Source: Nitrososphaeria archaeon (GTDB lineage: Archaea > Thermoproteota > Nitrososphaeria > Conexivisphaerales > UBA164). From it: a DNA stretch of 9,625 bases. Shown piece after piece: positions 6,061 through 9,625 of the stretch. Within the stretch, counting starts at the first letter, position 1; each line of letters starts with the position of its first letter. Below the pieces are notes generated by a model. The model ran no database searches and was not told the origin of the DNA. It saw only the letters and a program-made list of their open reading frames with translations. The translations under genes were made by a program, and so were the position numbers. The stretch is taken from the NCBI GenBank assembly GCA_029775955.1, contig JARVJW010000134.1, positions 1-9,625 of the forward strand. The letters run 5' to 3'.

Positions 6061-6960
6061 CATACTCTCCACCCTAAAGGGTTCTAAGGTCTCCACCCTT
6101 GAAGTTGCCTCTTTGGGGGTATCAGTGCTCCCATTGCATGCAATTGACTTACCATTAAAGGCGGACGTAATGCTATATTAAATGAAGCGTTTGCATCAGC
6201 GTGGTCAACGTGCCCACATTGGCACTTGAAACTCTTTCCTGATCGGTTGCCTATATGTCCATACCTTGAACATTCCTTCAATGTATGATATGGATCAACA
6301 ACAGGTATTCCGTCTGGCTTCTATCATCTGTTATAGAATGACCAACTAAATACCTGAAATTTCTGCTCGATTTTGCATTTCTTATCCCCTGCAGATATTC
6401 AAGCTTAATTCTCATTCTGTTTCGCTTCCTCTGATGCCTTGTGGTTTAAATCCCTTTCAATATTTCTCTCCCTGTTTTTTATTTCCTTGACATTCCTGTA
6501 TTTGCCTTTCCTCTGAAGCTTTTTTCTTGTATGTATGTGCTCTGCTTCCAAGTTTTAGGACTTGGCTACAACAGCAATATGCCCGGTCGTGTTTCTATCA
6601 ACCCCTAAATATGAAACTGGCTCAATCATGTTTTCCTCCGGGACAGTTATGAAATATATGCATATTCCTTGTCAACCTGATTTATTTTCAGGAAATCGTT
6701 CCTGAAGTGAAAGTAAGTTTTAGGGAAGGTATCACAATCTTCATGACTGAACTTTATTCCCTGAGCCGGAATGGTTCACACTTTGCTTTCCTGTTTCTTG
6801 CATATTTCCTCAATATCTGGTTAGATATAATTGACTTCAGTCCAAATTGTTTCACATCCGCTGAAGATGTTGGACGATATAGCATATTCTGCTATCTTCC
6901 ATGCAAGTTCAATCAAGAAGTTACGGTTATGCTTTGCATGTTAATATCATGCTTTTTTCT
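6061..6960 (-). pseudogene. tnpB: Decayed tnpB (IS605 family), middle and C-terminal parts in several frames
   Basis: On the minus strand, pieces of a TnpB can be read in order across frames. They are FLIELAWKIAEYAISSN (near 6900); ADVKQFGLKSIISNQILRK; INQVDKEYAYIS (near 6680); TVPEENMIEPVSYLGVDRN (RuvC-I Asp, near 6600) ending at TAA 6557-6555; KLQRKGKYRNVKEIKNRER; IKLEYLQGIRNAKSSRNFRY (RuvC-II Glu, near 6400); and an open C-terminus from 6281 to TAG 6086-6084. The C-terminus has the zinc ribbon and RuvC-III: CSRYGHIGNRSGKSFKCQCGH, then DHADANASFNIA. The ribbon has lost one cysteine (Tyr in CSRYG) and one spacing (CQC). At least five frameshifts or stops rule out a functional protein. The first 100 or so residues are missing; the antiporter gene ends at 7053. 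It belongs to a different TnpB subgroup from the relics at the two window edges. Confidence 0.85.
6071..6082. repeat. Hairpin at the right end of the decayed tnpB element
   Basis: ACCCTAAAGGGT is a perfect palindrome. It lies just beyond the tnpB stop on the minus strand and 11 bases from the peroxiredoxin stop codon. IS605-type elements end in such a hairpin, so the transposon edge probably lies at about 6060. Confidence 0.5.
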
Positions 6961-7052
6961 GCTACTCAATGTGTTTTTCCACAATTTCAATATAATTGTA
7001 TATAAATATATTGCATCCACATCACAAGCTCAGTGGCTTAAACATTTTGTAA
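6961..7052. other. Gap between the tnpB remnant and the antiporter, no gene seen
   Basis: This A+T-rich stretch contains ATATTTATATAC on the minus strand (about 7005-7016), which resembles a TATA box and may be the old promoter of the tnpB remnant or the element's truncated left part. I see no hairpin, terminator or coding sequence. Confidence 0.4.
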
Positions 7053-8705
7053 TTACTGTTCATCAATTACATATTTTTTACCTCTCATATATGAAAAAAT
7101 TGCCCCGATTAAAACAAGAACTACTGCTATGTAAATGGAAAACCTGAGCCCTATAATAAAAGTAGGCCCAAGCACCGATGGAAGGAATGTATGTGAATCA
7201 AGTATTGTAATTACTTTTGAGGGAAGGTCTCCTGCTATGCTTGTTGGCAATGCTGAAGCAGGGTTAATACCTAGAAATGCAGCAAAGAGAAGGCCGCTTG
7301 GTGGCAAATTGGACAAAAATGTTGCTATCTGGGCTGGTAAGCCATAGCTAACTGCTGTAGAGTATATATGCGATGGAAGGTATATTGAAAAAACTGTTAT
7401 TGCAATAGTAAAGAACATTGCCATGCTTATTGTTGACCCTACATTACTGAAAGTCATTCTCACTCCATTTCCTGCACCACGCTCGGAAGATCTAAGTGAA
7501 TTCATTATGGCTGTTGTGTTGGGGGCTGAGAACAGACCACTTCCAAGGCCAGTTATAAACAGTATGACTTCAAAAAGTTCTAAATTAAAGTTATACGGTA
7601 GCAGGGTAAGGGCAAACAACATGCACGCTATAATTATCATGCCAATTGTCGCAAAGGCCCTCGCACCATATTTGTCTGTTAAGCTCCCCCCAATGGGGCC
7701 CATTATAACTGTTCCAACTAACATTGGCAACATGTAAACCCCTGCCCAGAAAGGCGTTTCGGTATATGTAAACCCATGCAGCGGTAAGTATATTCCCTGA
7801 AGCCAGATTGTAACCAAAAACATAATCGCTCCTACTGCAAGCGAATTTAGAAACAGAGCTATGGAGCCATATGAAAAAGCCCTTATTTTGAACAGTGAAA
7901 GATCAAATAGCGGTGCCTTCACTTTTCTTTCATTAAAAATGAAAATTAGGAACATAAGTGCACCTACAGGAAACATCGCAATTACCCATGGATTTTCCCA
8001 TCCCATTGATGAATTTCCATAAGGCATAAGGGCGTAAGTCAAGCCAAGGGATATTGCCAAGAGCCCAGTTGCCAGTGTCAAGTTCCCCACTATGTCAAGA
8101 GAAATTGCCCCAGTTCCCGCGGTTCTCTTTAGCTTAAATATTGACCATACCATTCCAGTAACTGCAAATGGAATGTTGACTACAAATATGAGGTGCCAGT
8201 CATATCCAGCAAGTAAACCTCCAAGTATTAACCCTAAGAATGAGCCAACCACAAACGATATCTGGTTAAGCCCAAGCGCCCTTCCCCTTTCATTTGAGGG
8301 AAACGCATCAGTAAGAAGTGCTGTGCTGTTAACCATTAGTAGCCCACCCCCTACTGCCTGGATCACCCTGAAAATTATCAGCATCAGTGCACCACTGTTT
8401 CCAGAATCGCTTGGTATAAGCGATAATAGCACTGAAGATATCGTAAATATAATAAATCCCCATGTGTACACCCTGGCCCTACCGTACATGTCTGATATCC
8501 TGCCAAAAAAGACAAGTACTGTGGCCAGCACTATACTATAACCCATCAATATCCATAAAAGGTAAACGAACTCCCCAGGAAAAAATGGATTAATGCTTAA
8601 TCCCCTGAAAATTGTTGGCAGTGAGATAAGCACAATGTACATGTTCATTGAGGACATGATTATGCCTAAAGTGGTATTTGTGAGCACTATCCACTTATAT
8701 TCCAT
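7053..8705 (-). CDS. Major facilitator, DHA2 (14-helix) drug:H+ antiporter family (EmrB/QacA type)
   Basis: A membrane exporter predicted to push drugs, lipophilic cations or other toxic compounds out in exchange for protons. From ATG 8705 the protein is 550 residues (MEYKWIVLTNTTLGIIMSS...). Seen: motif A after helix 2, GRISDMYGRARVY at about 68-80; RVIQAVGGGLLMV (helix 4, motif B) at about 113-125; the antiporter motif C of helix 5, SFVVGSFLGLILGGLLAG, near 150-167; then DWHLIFVVNIPFA; a second-half motif A, GGSLTDKYGARAF; and about 14 hydrophobic segments. A long loop precedes the last helix (SHIYSTAV to HTFLPSVLG, about 80 residues). An in-frame TTG at 8765 would add 20 residues, but the promoter position favours 8705. 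The gene stands alone between two tnpB relics, so the true substrate cannot be told from context. Confidence 0.93.
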   Translation of the reverse strand: MEYKWIVLTNTTLGIIMSSMNMYIVLISLPTIFRGLSINPFFPGEFVYLLWILMGYSIVLATVLVFFGRISDMYGRARVYTWGFIIFTISSVLLSLIPSDSGNSGALMLIIFRVIQAVGGGLLMVNSTALLTDAFPSNERGRALGLNQISFVVGSFLGLILGGLLAGYDWHLIFVVNIPFAVTGMVWSIFKLKRTAGTGAISLDIVGNLTLATGLLAISLGLTYALMPYGNSSMGWENPWVIAMFPVGALMFLIFIFNERKVKAPLFDLSLFKIRAFSYGSIALFLNSLAVGAIMFLVTIWLQGIYLPLHGFTYTETPFWAGVYMLPMLVGTVIMGPIGGSLTDKYGARAFATIGMIIIACMLFALTLLPYNFNLELFEVILFITGLGSGLFSAPNTTAIMNSLRSSERGAGNGVRMTFSNVGSTISMAMFFTIAITVFSIYLPSHIYSTAVSYGLPAQIATFLSNLPPSGLLFAAFLGINPASALPTSIAGDLPSKVITILDSHTFLPSVLGPTFIIGLRFSIYIAVVLVLIGAIFSYMRGKKYVIDEQ

Positions 8706-8733
8706 AAGGTGGGGTAATAGCAAAGGAGTATTT

Positions 8734-8743
8734 AGATATATCT
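8734..8743 (-). promoter_or_regulatory. TATA box of the antiporter gene
   Basis: The palindrome AGATATATCT, preceded on the minus strand by A-rich sequence like a BRE, is centred about 33 bases before ATG 8705. This predicts transcription starting about 6 bases before that ATG and argues against the upstream TTG start at 8765, which lies above the box. Confidence 0.55.
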
Positions 8744-8765
8744 TTTTAATTGCTTTCTTGTGCAA

Positions 8766-8860
8766 ATTACAAGTTTGTTATTGCAAAATTAGAGCTTTAT
8801 TAATAAATAATTTTACTGATATAAATTCAAAACTATAAATATACAAGACATAGTATCTTA
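8766..8860. other. A+T-rich gap between antiporter promoter and tnpB right end
   Basis: No gene, hairpin or repeat was recognised. The last 20 bases (8841-8860) border the tnpB right end and would act as the guide if the RNA is still made. Confidence 0.5.
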
Positions 8861-8929
8861 GTGAACTACCCCGCCCTTGCGGACAGGGCCACGCCCGCTT
8901 GTTTGGGGCTTCAACGGCAATGCTTGCTT
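8861..8929 (-). ncRNA. IS605 right end and probable omega/reRNA 3' scaffold of the third tnpB
   Basis: Just after the tnpB stop the minus strand carries GCCCTGTCCGCAAGGGC (a hairpin with a 5-bp stem and 7-base loop, plus 8873-8889), followed by GGGGTAGTTCAC, which ends at base 8861. This arrangement, a hairpin close to a fixed end downstream of tnpB, is that of the right end and guide-RNA scaffold in IS605-type elements. The next 20 bases on the minus strand (8860-8841) would be the guide. The RNA boundary upstream, probably inside the tnpB 3' end, cannot be set by eye. Confidence 0.5.
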
Positions 8930-9625
8930 TCACATGCGCTTTATGTATTCAAGCATGCTAGAGGCATAATCCTCTGCGAGCGTATCGCCTAGGTTCCCTA
9001 GGCAAAGCCCTTCTTGCTTATTTGCAGCACCTACATCCCTATCAAATACTGAATGGCATGAAGGGCATACTGCCATTCTATCCGATAGGTTCAGATGCTG
9101 CACTGTGCCACAATTCATGCATACGCCAGTTGTTCTTATGAACCTGCCTACTTCCAAAGGAGTGCTTGCCTTTAGGCAATTGCGGAATCCTCCTATGGAA
9201 GTTTGGTAGATCTTCCTTCCGTAAAACCTTGACCAACTCTTATCATTTTGGTAAGCAACATATTCGTAATTTGATGCCACATAATGCGCAAGTTTGTTGT
9301 TTATGTCTTCTGATTGTTATGATGCAGAAATTCGCCTTTTATCTTTTGTAATAACTTTGTTCCTCTTTTTGACCTTTTGTCATATTGGGATCTTGAAAAG
9401 GCTTTGTAAAGCTTTATCCTTTCGGGCATTGGTATATTGCACCTTAATTCCATTTGAGAATCTGGTTCGTTATGCCCAGGTCAATGCCTATTGCTCTGCC
9501 GTTATGCACTTTTTCTTTTGGCAGGTATGCAATGACATGCATGAAGTAATCACCATTTCTCTCTATAAAGTAGCAACCTCTGCGTTGCATGGCATTTGAT
9601 CTATCCCGATTGCTTTGAAATCACC
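8930..9625 (-). pseudogene. tnpB: tnpB (IS605 family) C-terminal half, frameshifted and cut by the window edge
   Basis: Read on the minus strand from the right edge, the pieces in order are GDFKAIGIDQMPCNAEVAT (to a TAG); YFIERNGDYFMHVIAYLP and RAIGIDLGITNQI, the RuvC-I site with Asp codon at 9482-9480; RIKLYKAFSRSQYDKRSKRG with LLQKIKGEF; then DINNKLAHYVASNYEYVAYQND. The last piece opens into an intact stretch (from 9280 to TGA 8932-8930) with IYQTSIGGFRNCLKAS, a complete zinc ribbon (CMNCG and CPSCH) and FDRDVGAAN, holding the third RuvC acidic residue. At least three shifts separate these pieces, so no full protein is made unless the shifts are sequence errors. The motif order is that of a normal TnpB. 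The N-terminal half would lie beyond the right edge. The ORF ends 69 bases before the element's right end. Confidence 0.85.

Noticed and set aside
6707..7147. Plus-strand reading of 146 codons, partly hydrophobic
   Set aside because: It is antisense to the tnpB remnant and the end of the antiporter. The minus-strand TnpB pieces explain the sequence better.
8092..8541. Plus-strand reading of 149 codons within the antiporter gene
   Set aside because: The minus strand carries full MFS motifs here, and the plus reading is only the reverse-strand shadow.
8706..8765. TTG start at 8765 for the antiporter
   Set aside because: The TATA box at 8734-8743 lies inside that extension, so transcription probably begins downstream of it.
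1..9625. CRISPR array, tRNA or rRNA gene
   Set aside because: Reading both strands by eye showed no regularly spaced repeats and no cloverleaf or rRNA-like conserved stretches. A tRNA scan would be the decisive test.

Overview
The window reads as archaeal chromosome, most likely from a Thermoplasmatales-type acidophile. The evidence is an archaeal/eukaryal-type glycyl-tRNA synthetase, a nicotinate phosphoribosyltransferase resembling the Thermoplasma type, TATA-like boxes about 25-33 bases before start codons (so short-leader or leaderless transcripts), a GGTGAT ribosome binding site, and three relics of IS605-type tnpB genes. 'Archaeon' is well supported. The order is an inference from general resemblance and was not tested by a search.

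Layout. Bases 1-538 (minus) hold a broken IS605 element: the last codons of a tnpA-like gene run into a frameshifted tnpB that leaves the window on the left. Bases 569-4217 (minus) are a compact three-gene operon, transcribed pncB (nicotinate phosphoribosyltransferase), then glyS (glycyl-tRNA synthetase), then a plant-type asparaginase/isoaspartyl peptidase. The last gene has an apparent one-base frameshift in a run of seven G just after its start. Across a divergent promoter region lies a small plus-strand gene resembling the NifX/NifB cofactor-binding family (4438-4773). It converges on two overlapping minus-strand genes of unknown function (4827-5464), one of them a probable zinc-binding protein. 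A second divergent region, with a long inverted repeat, precedes a Bcp/PrxQ peroxiredoxin (5614-6060).

From 6061 to about 6960 (minus) lies a heavily decayed second tnpB whose right end abuts the peroxiredoxin stop codon. Next comes a 14-helix DHA2-type drug:H+ antiporter (7053-8705, minus). From 8861 to the right edge is the C-terminal half of a third tnpB, also frameshifted. Its zinc ribbon, right-end hairpin and the GTTCAC end where an omega/reRNA would pass into its guide look well kept.

The genes do not form one obvious pathway. The operon joins NAD salvage, translation and breakdown of isoaspartyl/asparaginyl compounds; the peroxiredoxin and the exporter fit stress defence. I see no rRNA, tRNA or CRISPR array. 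I did not find a clear new system. The strongest leads are the poly-G frameshift, the inverted repeat before the peroxiredoxin, the unknown gene pair, and the possible surviving guide RNA of the third tnpB.
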